Position numbers and translations under genes: made by a program. A stretch of DNA of 64,000 nt, taken from an uncultured Bacteroidota bacterium (lineage in GTDB: Bacteria > Bacteroidota > Bacteroidia > Bacteroidales > P3). Positions 42,552 through 51,140 of the stretch are shown piece by piece. Below the pieces are notes generated by a model. It had not been told where the DNA came from and made no database searches. It saw nothing but the letters and a program-made list of their open reading frames with translations. How positions within the stretch are numbered: position 1 is the stretch's first letter; each line of letters starts with the position of its first letter. The DNA lies in NCBI GenBank assembly GCA_902788805.1, contig CADALO010000010.1, positions 36,910 to 100,909 on the forward strand. Reading direction: 5' to 3'.

Positions 42552-44090
42552 ATGAAGAAACTCGTAGTACTCCTTTTCATTGCCTGCTGCACGATGGGAT
42601 TTGCCCAGCAGCCGGAGCGTGTCCAGGACAACAGCTCAATCGATGCTGAGCCGCTCAATCCTCTCACATACGGGTTGCGTGATGCCAAGGACGGAAAGGA
42701 GCGCTACGAGGTGCTTTATGCCTGCCACAAGGATGCCTACGACTACCGCCGTGCAATTTCGTATGCCGGTATCGACACCATCGATCTCGAGATTCCCGAC
42801 GGGGCAAAGACAATGCCGCTCACATACAACACCGACTTTGCAGGAGTAGTCATCAATGTGCGAAACGACTCGGACAAGGATATCACCCTTTTCGCCCTCG
42901 GTGGTGAACAGCCGGCCAAGGAAATAGCCCTCAATGCAGCTATGCTCGACAGCGGTGATTTCCGCTCCATACCAGAGTTCCAGTCGGGCAATTACTTGCT
43001 GATTGTCAACGACCAGGCGCCGTGGACTTATCGCGAAGGGTATAGCTACAATTCCTTCCGAGCCGACTTGATATATATCCGCGACGGCCACAGCCTTAAT
43101 TCCCCTGTCACCACCTACACCAATCCTGCTGCCAAGCCTAAGTATTCCTATGTGCCCGTCACCATCGAACCAAAGGTTATCCAGAACATCACCATCCATC
43201 GTGGACGCAACGAAAAACATAAGACCTACTGCATTTCGGTGTCCAATCAGAACAATGTGACCATCCGCAATGTGCACATCACAACGCCCAAGACCAAGTT
43301 CAACGCCGACGGAGCCATAACGTTGCACAACAGCGCCAACTGCACGGTTCAGGATGTAAGGATAGATTCAACCTATTCCTACCCCGGTGCCTACGGCTAT
43401 GCGATGAGTATGGGCAACGTGTGGAACACCACCTTCATACGCTTTGTGGCCGATGCCGCTTGGGGTGTTTTCGGCAGCAACAATGTCAGCAAGACCACCT
43501 TGCGCGAATGCGATGTAAACCGCTTCGACATACATTGTTATGGCCGTGATGCATACCTTGTCAACTGCACGTTCCGCAACAAGCAGACACAGTTCTCCTC
43601 GATGTACGGCGAGGTCGTCTTCGACAGTTGCCACTTCATCGACTGCATCCCTGTTCGCATACGCTCATCCTACAATGCCTATACACCGTTCGACATCAAG
43701 ATTCGTCATTGCACCTTCGATGCCACCTTGCGCCACCACGCGCTGGTCAACGTGATGCTGCTCTCAACCGAGCCCAACCCACGTCCCGAGCTGGCTCCGC
43801 GTTGCTGGCCTAATGTCTATATCGAAGACCTTACAGTGAACCTGCCGTTCCTGACGCGCCGTTTTGAGATAATCGAACCCACAGGCACCCTGTCCGAGTG
43901 CAAGAAACCTGTTGACTATATGCAGCGTATCGAAATCAACGGCCTTCGCACAATGCGTAGAGGACGACCTGAACGCTGCGACCTCTTCTTCACCAAGCAC
44001 CGCTTCCAAACCAAAGAACCCTTCCGCGTCAACTACAAGAACGTTGACCTCAACGGCGGCCGTATGGTGAATATGATCAACGACAGGTAG
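42552..44090 (+). CDS. Secreted right-handed beta-helix protein
   Basis: This 512-residue protein has a signal peptide (about 1-19, MKKLVVLLFIACCTMGFAQ). A long region (about 210-430) of short strands follows, such as NITIHRGRN, NNVTIRNVHITTP, SANCTVQDVRIDST and KTTLRECDVNRFDI, the pattern of pectate-lyase-like parallel beta-helices. No catalytic residues can be assigned, so a polysaccharide-binding or lyase role is a guess. It starts six bases after ileS and may be co-transcribed with it. Confidence 0.75.
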   Translation: MKKLVVLLFIACCTMGFAQQPERVQDNSSIDAEPLNPLTYGLRDAKDGKERYEVLYACHKDAYDYRRAISYAGIDTIDLEIPDGAKTMPLTYNTDFAGVVINVRNDSDKDITLFALGGEQPAKEIALNAAMLDSGDFRSIPEFQSGNYLLIVNDQAPWTYREGYSYNSFRADLIYIRDGHSLNSPVTTYTNPAAKPKYSYVPVTIEPKVIQNITIHRGRNEKHKTYCISVSNQNNVTIRNVHITTPKTKFNADGAITLHNSANCTVQDVRIDSTYSYPGAYGYAMSMGNVWNTTFIRFVADAAWGVFGSNNVSKTTLRECDVNRFDIHCYGRDAYLVNCTFRNKQTQFSSMYGEVVFDSCHFIDCIPVRIRSSYNAYTPFDIKIRHCTFDATLRHHALVNVMLLSTEPNPRPELAPRCWPNVYIEDLTVNLPFLTRRFEIIEPTGTLSECKKPVDYMQRIEINGLRTMRRGRPERCDLFFTKHRFQTKEPFRVNYKNVDLNGGRMVNMINDR

Positions 44091-44105
44091 TAACGGTTAA
44101 AGACT

Positions 44106-44143
44106 TTGAACACGAATTGCCATTAATTGTCCGAAAATTTTTT
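44106..44143 (-). repeat. Dispersed 33-bp repeat (CGGATAATT...CGTGTTCAA), copy 2
   Basis: On the minus strand this reads TTTTCGGACAATTAATGGC followed by AATTCGTGTTCAA, one or two changes from the copies at 48419 and 48494. It lies between the beta-helix gene and the restriction-modification pair and may mark one edge of the acquired segment. Confidence 0.75.
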
Positions 44144-44225
44144 GTTGAACACAGATTGAGCAACAGTTAAAGGCGAAACTATATTGCCATCGGCATCTTT
44201 TGCATTGTGGTACTTGATTATTTTA

Positions 44226-45959
44226 CTATTCCCTATTCATTACCCTCCCTAGGAACGTATCTGTGAACGCTCTTTGGAATCTCAAAGTAATCATTTGATA
44301 CTTCGGGAGGCTTTCAAGGTATTCCAGTTGAAAGACAAAACGAGGGGCTTTCAGGTCTTTTTTGGTTTCGGGATGCACTTCCGTTTTGCTTCCCAATCGT
44401 AGCATTTTAATAAGATAGATATCACGTATACCTTTACCCTTAATATATGGCATAAAGTAGTACAGCTTATTGAGTGCAATAGTGGAGGGGAAACGACGTA
44501 TGGAGTCAGTATAGTAAAGTTTTGTAGGCTCTTCGGTAAGGAAGTATTCCTCGTTGTCTTTCTTAACCAACCCCACAAACAGCCGCTTCGAACCATCCAG
44601 AGTATAGGTCTTCTTGGGTTTGTTATAGACAAGCTCTTTCTCTTCGGTATTGAACAAGTCGAGAGTCAGTACTGGACGGGGATTCCGCTGCATATGAATC
44701 GGTTGTGTGGAAACTGGAACTTCATCATAGATGAATCGATACAGGCTTCTGCCAATCTCTTGCACAATGCCACATACCAATGCATTTCCCATCAAGAAGG
44801 CTCTGCGCCCATCCGACACTTCGGGGTGATAGGTGTGGTTGTCGGGGAACATATTCAGACGTTCCATTTCGATAGGAATCAGACGGCGGTAGCGACCAGA
44901 CGGTGTTTGGACCACGTGCTTGAAACGCGAAGGGGAAGGTCCGCCCTCTCCGGTAATCATCGTGCGTGAAGGTTTGTCCAAATAATCGGGGAAAGCCATT
45001 CCACCCTCAGAAAAGACATACTCGAAGCCTTCTTTCGAGACGCGGTTAATCTTCTTGGCACCCTTTTCGTATTTCCATTTCGGCAGTTCCTCTTCCGAAA
45101 TAAAGAACTCTTCCGGGACGAAATCTTCGTCAACAAGGATGTCTCCCAACATTTGCACGGGCCCATCGTACATCGGAATCGCATCGACAGAGTAAATATG
45201 ACGGTCAATCATAATGCCTGCGTTTCCGAAGGGGCTGTCTTTACCTCCTTTGTTGAACTTGGCAGAAACCTCCTGAATAGTGCCGTTGACGTCGAATTTG
45301 GATTGATATTTCTCGCCGACTTTGAATGGAAAGGCTTGTGCCAATACGCCATCAAATTCCACCCAATCCTCCATTGTCTCAATCTTGCTTGCAACGACAG
45401 AACCTTTTCGATATCCGACAATGTAAGTTCTGCGCCTACGTTGTGGCATTCCGTAATCGGCTGCGTTTATGATGCGCCATTCGACAGTATATCCCAGGTC
45501 GGCCAAAGAAGCAAGGATGATGGCAAAATCGCGTCCACGTTGGGTGGCCGGTGAGTTCAGTAAGCGGTCAACGTTCTCGAAAAAGATGTATTGTGGACGT
45601 CTGTCGCCTTTTTCTTCGAGGATACGATATATCTGCCACCAAAGCACACCTTTCTTCCCTTCGATACCACCAGAGCGACTCAACGTTGCTGCCACCGAAT
45701 AATCCTGGCAGGGAAAACCGCCCACAAGCAAATCGTGGTCGGGAATCTCTTCGGTTTTCACAAGATTTATATCCCTGTTAACGTGACCCGTGCATCCAAA
45801 TCTTGCCTTGTATACCAACGATGCGTCCTGGTGTAAAGTCGAAGGCTCCCACTGGTTATTCCAAATTGTATCGTAGGCATCCGATGCACCTTCCAAACCA
45901 ATGCGGAAACCTCCCACACCGGCAAACAATTCTACTACCTTTATTTGATGTTTAGGCAT
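44226..45959 (-). CDS. DNA (cytosine-5) methyltransferase of a type II R-M system
   Basis: About 577 residues. Motif I is VVELFAGVGGFRIGLEG, the catalytic PCQ is GFPCQDYSVA with Cys84, and the ENV motif is FFENVDRLL. The target-recognition region and motifs IX-X follow up to about residue 400. A further roughly 175 residues at the C-terminus match nothing I know. The ATG at 45959 is preferred to one nine codons upstream. It overlaps the endonuclease gene by eight bases. By partnership with a Sau3AI-like nuclease it likely methylates C in GATC. Confidence 0.88.
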   Translation of the reverse strand: MPKHQIKVVELFAGVGGFRIGLEGASDAYDTIWNNQWEPSTLHQDASLVYKARFGCTGHVNRDINLVKTEEIPDHDLLVGGFPCQDYSVAATLSRSGGIEGKKGVLWWQIYRILEEKGDRRPQYIFFENVDRLLNSPATQRGRDFAIILASLADLGYTVEWRIINAADYGMPQRRRRTYIVGYRKGSVVASKIETMEDWVEFDGVLAQAFPFKVGEKYQSKFDVNGTIQEVSAKFNKGGKDSPFGNAGIMIDRHIYSVDAIPMYDGPVQMLGDILVDEDFVPEEFFISEEELPKWKYEKGAKKINRVSKEGFEYVFSEGGMAFPDYLDKPSRTMITGEGGPSPSRFKHVVQTPSGRYRRLIPIEMERLNMFPDNHTYHPEVSDGRRAFLMGNALVCGIVQEIGRSLYRFIYDEVPVSTQPIHMQRNPRPVLTLDLFNTEEKELVYNKPKKTYTLDGSKRLFVGLVKKDNEEYFLTEEPTKLYYTDSIRRFPSTIALNKLYYFMPYIKGKGIRDIYLIKMLRLGSKTEVHPETKKDLKAPRFVFQLEYLESLPKYQMITLRFQRAFTDTFLGRVMNRE

Positions 45960-47376
45960 TTTCTCTTTCTTTTCGACGATTATCAACTATCTCACGCACA
46001 TAATCGTTGTTAAACCAATAACAGTATTTCTTGGCGCCTTTGCCGTCTGGTGTTGGTGCAAGGTCAACTGCCTTTTGAGCTTTGGGACGGACGTGGAACT
46101 TCTTTTTATCTGCACCTTTCCACCAATATTCTGCAGAAATATGTCCAGCAAGCACGTTCTTTCTGATGTGGTTCCAATATACTTCGGCCCATTCCAAATC
46201 CTTTTGCGGCATTGTCCAGAAGAAGACATCATCTAACACATAATCATTTTTACCCGCTGTTTTCTCTCTGAATACCACAAATATAAAGCGGCTGGAGTAG
46301 AGCTCATAAAGGCGAGACTCAATCCAATCTTCGCACTCGGCAACCTCGATATAGTCAATGTTTTCAAACGACAATGCTTCTTTGATAATGCCATTGGCTT
46401 GCACACGAATTGTCTTCATTGTCAATCCTGCTTTAAGAAACTCCTCCGAGCGGTTGATATTGGCGCATTTCGCGGAAGCAGCAATTGCATTGGCCGCCAT
46501 TGCGAATTTGTTCTTAGGGTTGTTTGAGATATTCACTTTCTTTCGTTTCGCAATCATCTCAAAAGACATATTTAAGAATGGCCTAAAACGACTGAGCAAA
46601 ATATCGTCGAAGGAATGTTTCAGAAGTGCGTTGGTGCTGACAAGTTCCGATTTTGCACCATCCACATTCGATACGGCATTTTTACCACTCTTGATAACAT
46701 ACTCCAAAACGGTGTGCATATATGCCGTTTTGAGGCTAAACGCTCTTCGGTGAGCATTAATATTAGGGTTATAGGGCTGTTTCATTAGACTATCGCCCTT
46801 CTGTCCCTTTCGGCAGGCACCAAGATACATTGTGTCACCCTCTGACAGCTCGTGAGCCTTACCCTGTTTTATCTTGTCAAGGATAACTTCGTAATCGTGC
46901 TTGATAATAAGCAGGTCTTTCTTTGGCAGCTTCCAAAGGACGGAAAAGATGAACTCGAGGTCAAGATTGTCACAGTTCTTCTGATGCAGATAAAACATCA
47001 ACAACATCAACTGGCATTTTAGGTAAAAATGAGAGTGCTCGAAATCATCCTTCACCACCTCGCAGTAGTTAATCATATTGCAGACAAGACGCTCCTTGAT
47101 AAGGTAGTCGTCCTTCTTGCTTTTCTTCAGCGGGGTGCATTTCAGTTCCATTCCTGCCTCAGAGAAGTCGGCACCAGCATAGTTGTTCGTTTCGAGTAGG
47201 AAGTAGATATTCTCTACCATCTGACCGAGACTCCCCTTGCCTTTCTTTGGTTCATAACCTTTCCATACAAAGTCACGTAATGTCTTACCTAGCAAACCTT
47301 TGCTGTATTCAAATATGCTTGTGGCTTTGGTAATATCGTAAGGAAGAGAGTTTTTTATGTTTGGATTAGCTGCCAT
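45952..47376 (-). CDS. Sau3AI/MutH-family type II restriction endonuclease
   Basis: This 474-residue protein has KGSLGQMVENIYF followed by D70-FSEAGM-E77-L-K79, the D-x6-E-x-K active site of MutH and Sau3AI (the same numbers as in E. coli MutH, by coincidence). Sau3AI carries a second MutH-like domain, and the C-terminal half here may be its counterpart. It is predicted to cut GATC lacking C5 methylation. The gene is upstream of and overlaps the methyltransferase. Both are AT-richer than the surrounding core genes, indicating transfer. Confidence 0.85.
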   Translation of the reverse strand: MAANPNIKNSLPYDITKATSIFEYSKGLLGKTLRDFVWKGYEPKKGKGSLGQMVENIYFLLETNNYAGADFSEAGMELKCTPLKKSKKDDYLIKERLVCNMINYCEVVKDDFEHSHFYLKCQLMLLMFYLHQKNCDNLDLEFIFSVLWKLPKKDLLIIKHDYEVILDKIKQGKAHELSEGDTMYLGACRKGQKGDSLMKQPYNPNINAHRRAFSLKTAYMHTVLEYVIKSGKNAVSNVDGAKSELVSTNALLKHSFDDILLSRFRPFLNMSFEMIAKRKKVNISNNPKNKFAMAANAIAASAKCANINRSEEFLKAGLTMKTIRVQANGIIKEALSFENIDYIEVAECEDWIESRLYELYSSRFIFVVFREKTAGKNDYVLDDVFFWTMPQKDLEWAEVYWNHIRKNVLAGHISAEYWWKGADKKKFHVRPKAQKAVDLAPTPDGKGAKKYCYWFNNDYVREIVDNRRKERENA

Positions 47377-47668
47377 AGGTGTCTTTCAAAAAAGGTAACA
47401 CCATACGGCGTCCAAAGGAAGACCAATTCCCATCGCCGCATAGCTGTGTTGCCTGTAGTGTCTGTTGTTTCCGCATAATGTTTTCTGGTCTTTTATGGAT
47501 TTAAAAAAAGTGTAGAGCTCCGTGAATAATTAATTGTTTAGTATTTTCTGTCTATGATGTTTTTAGTCGATTTTGTTTTAAAACAATGCAAATGCAAAAT
47601 TACACAAATTATCTGATTCCACAAAAAATAAAAAAAAGCGGAGCCCCTCTCAAGGCTCCACTCTGGAC
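47377..47668 (-). terminator. Gap upstream of the R-M pair, with an orphan terminator hairpin at its far end
   Basis: No gene is visible here. At about 47636-47661, read on the minus strand, GGAGCC/GGCTCC with a T-run is a good terminator, but no gene lies directly upstream on that strand. The nearest frame is a 12-codon ORF starting near 47770. This may be the remains of a lost gene. Confidence 0.5.
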
Positions 47669-47866
47669 GCGAAAAACGAATTCACTATATCACCTGTTAC
47701 TGCCTCTTCCTGCCTCTTCCTGAACTTCACCGACTATTGTTTGCCATTTGAGGTGGTGACGGTATCCTTCATTTTATATGTACGTTTACACTGTTGTCGA
47801 AAAACAGGGATAGAAGCCAAAATTTTAACATTTTATTTGCTAAATATTCGGCAAAAATGCTAAAAT

Positions 47867-47995
47867 TTTGCCATTTTGTAACTGTCTGATTTCCATATAC
47901 CAAATTCCTACCAAAGTTTACTCAAAGTTTTACCAAATTCTTATCAAATTTTACTTTGGTAAAAGATGATTAGAGTTTGATAGAATTAACATAAA
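47867..47995. repeat. 11-bp inverted tandem array, copy F
   Basis: A TTTTGCC...CTGATTTCCATATACC leader precedes 11-bp units TACCAAATTCC, TACCAAAGTTT, ACTCAAAGTTT, TACCAAATTCT and TATCAAATTTT. ACTTTGGTAAA and looser inverted units (GATTAGAGTTT, GATAGAATTAA) follow. It lies in the 1.3-kb gene-free gap between the R-M genes and the FKBP lipoprotein gene. Confidence 0.82.
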
Positions 47996-48119
47996 AATTG
48001 TTAATGGATATTGCGTGGCGAAGAGGTCGTGTTTTGATACAATGTCTGTGTTGGAGGGTTGGTTTTTGTTGATAGGTTGATAGGGGATGCAGGCTGGAAG
48101 CCTGCGGTCCCGGGAGAGT

Positions 48120-48225
48120 TTGTACATTCCTCAGTCACTTCGCTAAACTTGCAACGCACCGTCAGCTCTACACACTCCTCAGTCACTTCGCTAAACCACA
48201 ACGCGCCGTCAGCTCTACGCGCTCC
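48120..48225. repeat. 48-bp tandem duplication (CCTCAGTCACTTCGCTAAAC)
   Basis: CCTCAGTCACTTCGCTAAAC occurs at about 48129 and 48177, each followed by an AACGC(A/G)CCGTCAGCTCTAC block. The copies differ at a few positions. It is non-coding, in the gene-free gap. Confidence 0.8.
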
Positions 48226-48339
48226 ACTGGAGCTTGTACCCCCTAATTTAGGGGAGCAAATTTGTAGAGGTGGGTTTGTGGTGTTGAATTGTTTGATGGT
48301 TGAAGGGATAAATGTTAAAAAGATTCGTGCTCGATTCCA

Positions 48340-48600
48340 TCGAGCAATTCGTGTCAATTCGTGTCATTCGTGTTCAAAAAAATCCGTTCCATCCGCTCAA
48401 TCCGTGTTCAATTAAACTATTTTCGGATAATTTATGGCAATTCGTGTTCAAAAAAATCCGTTCTATCCGCTCAATCCGTGTTCAATAAAATAATTTTCGG
48501 ATAATTAATGGCAATTCGTGTTCAAAGAAAAACATCCGTGTTATCCGAGTAATCCGTGTTCAAAAAAAACGTGTTCAAAAACTCTTTAACCCTTACCACA
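48340..48600. repeat. Tandem and dispersed repeats of ATCCGTGTTCAA/AATTCGTGTTCAA type
   Basis: Two roughly 75-bp tandem units each hold TTTTCGGATAATT(T/A)ATGGC, AATTCGTGTTCAA, ATCCGTTC(C/T)ATCCGC and TCAATCCGTGTTCAA. Degenerate ATCCGTGTT(AT)C copies follow up to the FKBP terminator. The 33-bp core also occurs at 15574 and, inverted, at 44106. The run fills about 260 bases without a gene. Confidence 0.85.
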
Positions 48601-48611
48601 TCCGCGTTCAA

Positions 48612-48640
48612 AAAAAGAGGCCTCCTTTCGGAAGCCTCTT
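48612..48640 (-). terminator. Terminator of the FKBP lipoprotein gene
   Basis: On the minus strand AGAGGCTTCC and GGAGGCCTCT pair around CGAAA, followed by seven T. It begins about 23 bases past the stop codon. Confidence 0.9.
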
Positions 48641-48662
48641 GTTCTTTTGTGTTTTATCCGGT

Positions 48663-49391
48663 TTAGAGATCGGTCACGGCATAGAGTGCAATCTCGTAGA
48701 TGACAGTCGAGTAGGGGGGAATGCCGTCGGTGCCCTTGGCACCAAAAGCAAGCTCGCTGGGGAAATAGAAACGGTAGGTGCTACCGGCACGCATATTGCA
48801 GAGGCCGTCGAGAAGTCCAGGCATAATCGACTCATCGATGAGGTGGCGCACGGTGTCGTTGTTGCCGTAGGTCTGGTCGAACACCTGGCCGTTGGTGAAG
48901 CTGCCTCTATAGTCGAAGAGTGCCACCAGTCCTATGTCGCCCTTGCGTCCCTTGCCTTCCTGCAGCACTTCGTAGTAGTAGCCCTTGTCGCTCTTCTTGA
49001 CGTTGGGGTTCTTGCTCAGCAGGTCGGCAAAGTAAGCCTCTTCGCGTGCCTGTGTCTCTTTCATTTGCGACTCGTGGTTCTTTGTCTGTGCTATGAATGC
49101 AAGACGGTCGAGCTCGTTCAGCAGCTGGTAGGTCTGCTGCTGTGTCAACGGCTGCTGCTTTTGGTTGAGGGTTGTGAATATGGCTTGCAGTATCACATCC
49201 TGATTGGTTTCGATGCCTGTGTTGGCGATGTTCTGGGCGATAGAGAATCCAAGTGCCCAGCTGAGGCTGTCGGCTTGGGTGCGGAGCTCGGGGGCTTTGC
49301 TTGTGTCGACGGTGATTTTGTCTTTAGGGGTGCAGGATGTCGTTATTCCGATTATGCACAGCACCGCTGCGGCTAATAATGCTTTTTTCAT
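48663..49391 (-). CDS. FKBP-type peptidyl-prolyl isomerase, lipoprotein
   Basis: This 242-residue protein has a lipoprotein signal (lipobox ITTSC near residue 20), a helical N-terminal dimerisation region (about 35-125) and a C-terminal FKBP domain (GLVALFDYRGSFTNGQVFDQTYG, PGLLDGLCNMRAGSTYRFYFPSELAFGAKG, GIPPYSTVIYEIAL). This is the FkpA/Mip architecture of periplasmic folding catalysts. It lies 53 bases downstream of the decarboxylase gene, with its own terminator. Confidence 0.92.
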   Translation of the reverse strand: MKKALLAAAVLCIIGITTSCTPKDKITVDTSKAPELRTQADSLSWALGFSIAQNIANTGIETNQDVILQAIFTTLNQKQQPLTQQQTYQLLNELDRLAFIAQTKNHESQMKETQAREEAYFADLLSKNPNVKKSDKGYYYEVLQEGKGRKGDIGLVALFDYRGSFTNGQVFDQTYGNNDTVRHLIDESIMPGLLDGLCNMRAGSTYRFYFPSELAFGAKGTDGIPPYSTVIYEIALYAVTDL

Positions 49392-49444
49392 TGTCGTGTG
49401 TTTTAGTTTTTGTGGCTTTAACGCAAAGTGAGCTTTATTATTAT

Positions 49445-50845
49445 TTAGTATCCTAATATTTTAAGCATCGACTTGTGGCTTTGCTCTTTGGCGAAGAGCT
49501 TGGTGGTATAGTCGCCGTTCTCGTCCTTGTCTATGATGATGTGCTTCGGGGCTGGGATGAGGCAATGCTGGATGCCGCCGTAGCCGCCAAGACTTTCCTG
49601 ATAGGCACCGGTGTGGAAGAATCCGATGTAGAGGGGCTCGTCTTTCTGCAACTTGGGCAGGAAGATGGCATTGGCGTGGCTGTCGGCGTTGTAGTAGTCT
49701 TCACTGTCGCAGGTCAATCCGCCAAGGAACACACGCTGGTATTCGCAATCCCAATGGTTGACGGGCAGCATTATGAAGCGCTGGTTGATGCCCCACGTGT
49801 CGGGAAGGGTGGTGATGAACGACGAGTCGATCATATACCACAGCTCGCGGTCGTTCTGCTGCTTCTGGTCAAGGATGCTGTATAGCGTTGCACCGCTCTC
49901 ACCTACGGTGAAAGAACCGAATTCGGTGAAGATGTTTGGCTCGTCGACACCTCGGTTGGCGCAGATGTTTTTGATCTGTGCCAGTATCTCTTCGGCCATA
50001 TACTCATAGTCGTAGTTGGCTGCCAACGAGTTCTTGATCGGGAATCCACCGCCGATGTTGAGCGAGTCGAGTTCCGGACACACGTGCTTGAGGTCGCAGT
50101 ATACGTTGACGCATTTGGCCAACTCGTTCCAGTAGTAGGCAGTGTCACGGATGCCGGTATTGATGAAGAAATGAAGCATCTTGAAGGTGTACTTCGGGTT
50201 GTCCTTGATGACCTCTTCGTAGAACGACACAATGTCGTTGTAGCGTATTCCAAGACGCGATGTGTAGAAGTCGAACTTGGGCTCTTCCTCCGATGCAATG
50301 CGGATGCCTATCTTCATCGGCACTTCTGGATCCTGTAACGCCTCGTCGAGCATCGTCATCTCGTGCTTGTTGTCGATGATGGGAACGATGTTGTGGAAGC
50401 CGTCCTTGTACAACTCCGCTATGTTGTCGATATACTGCTGGCGCTTGAATCCGTTGCTTACTATGAAGATGTTCTTGTCTATCAATCCGCTGTTGTAGAG
50501 CTCTTGTATGAGGTTGATGTCGAATGCACTTGACGTCTCAAGGTTGATGTCGTTCTTCAGCGCCTCTTCCATAACAAAGCTGAAGTGGCTGCTCTTGGTG
50601 CAGTAGCAATAGTTGTATGTGCCTTTGTAGTCGGTCTTGGCTATGGCTACATTGAACAATCTCTTGGCGCGTTGTATCTGTGAGCTTATCTTTGGCAGAT
50701 AGGTTATCTTGAGCGGGGTGCCGTATTGCTTGATGACTTCCATCAGGGGAATGTCGTGGAAGTAGAGTTCGCCGTCTTCGGTGCGGAATTCGTCCTGCGG
50801 AAACTCAAATGTCTGGTCGATTAAATCGTAATACTTATTTTTCAT
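49445..50845 (-). CDS. Arginine decarboxylase-like PLP enzyme (fold type III)
   Basis: This 466-residue enzyme has the alanine-racemase-like barrel plus beta-domain of group IV decarboxylases. The PLP lysine is probably K84 (YCYCTKSSHF), with the phosphate-binding glycine run LNIGGGFPI and the substrate/PLP motif TCDSEDYYN near the C-terminus. Bacteroidota proteins of this length are usually annotated arginine decarboxylase (agmatine/polyamine synthesis), but it is much shorter than E. coli SpeA (about 660). Carboxynorspermidine or diaminopimelate decarboxylase are alternatives. A -7 element lies at 50921. Confidence 0.8.
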   Translation of the reverse strand: MKNKYYDLIDQTFEFPQDEFRTEDGELYFHDIPLMEVIKQYGTPLKITYLPKISSQIQRAKRLFNVAIAKTDYKGTYNYCYCTKSSHFSFVMEEALKNDINLETSSAFDINLIQELYNSGLIDKNIFIVSNGFKRQQYIDNIAELYKDGFHNIVPIIDNKHEMTMLDEALQDPEVPMKIGIRIASEEEPKFDFYTSRLGIRYNDIVSFYEEVIKDNPKYTFKMLHFFINTGIRDTAYYWNELAKCVNVYCDLKHVCPELDSLNIGGGFPIKNSLAANYDYEYMAEEILAQIKNICANRGVDEPNIFTEFGSFTVGESGATLYSILDQKQQNDRELWYMIDSSFITTLPDTWGINQRFIMLPVNHWDCEYQRVFLGGLTCDSEDYYNADSHANAIFLPKLQKDEPLYIGFFHTGAYQESLGGYGGIQHCLIPAPKHIIIDKDENGDYTTKLFAKEQSHKSMLKILGY

Positions 50846-50920
50846 AATTCTGCCTTTTGTTTAATTGGTTTGCTGGTTTGTTGTTGGTTTGACTGAGTCG
50901 GATTTGTCTTTTAGTGGCTG

Positions 50921-50928
50921 CAAAAGTA
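50921..50928 (-). promoter_or_regulatory. -7 element of the decarboxylase gene
   Basis: TACTTTTG on the minus strand lies 75 bases before the start codon. The -33 half is not clear. Confidence 0.5.
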
Positions 50929-51078
50929 TGATAAAATTGTAAATAATCGCCTGTTTTGCTTCGATTATTTTGTATTTATTTTATTATTGTAGATGAGTTA
51001 TTTTGTCTGTTTGCTGGAAATTAGCTATTTGTGTATATTGGATGATGCCCAGCTCTGTTTTGCAGGTGCCAAAAATAA

Positions 51079-51116
51079 GTTAACCGGATTGGACGTTTTT
51101 GTCCAATCCGGCTAAC
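51079..51116 (-). terminator. Terminator of the C25 protease gene
   Basis: GTTAACCGGATTGGAC and GTCCAATCCGGCTAAC form a long stem with a five-T loop, about 25 bases past the stop of the minus-strand gene. A TTATTTTTGG stretch follows it on that strand. Confidence 0.78.
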
Positions 51117-51140
51117 TTGGATTGTTGTTTTCTGAAATTT

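Noticed and set aside
47735..47773. Twelve-codon minus-strand ORF before the orphan terminator
   Set aside because: Too short to support without conservation; it is mentioned only as a possible gene remnant.
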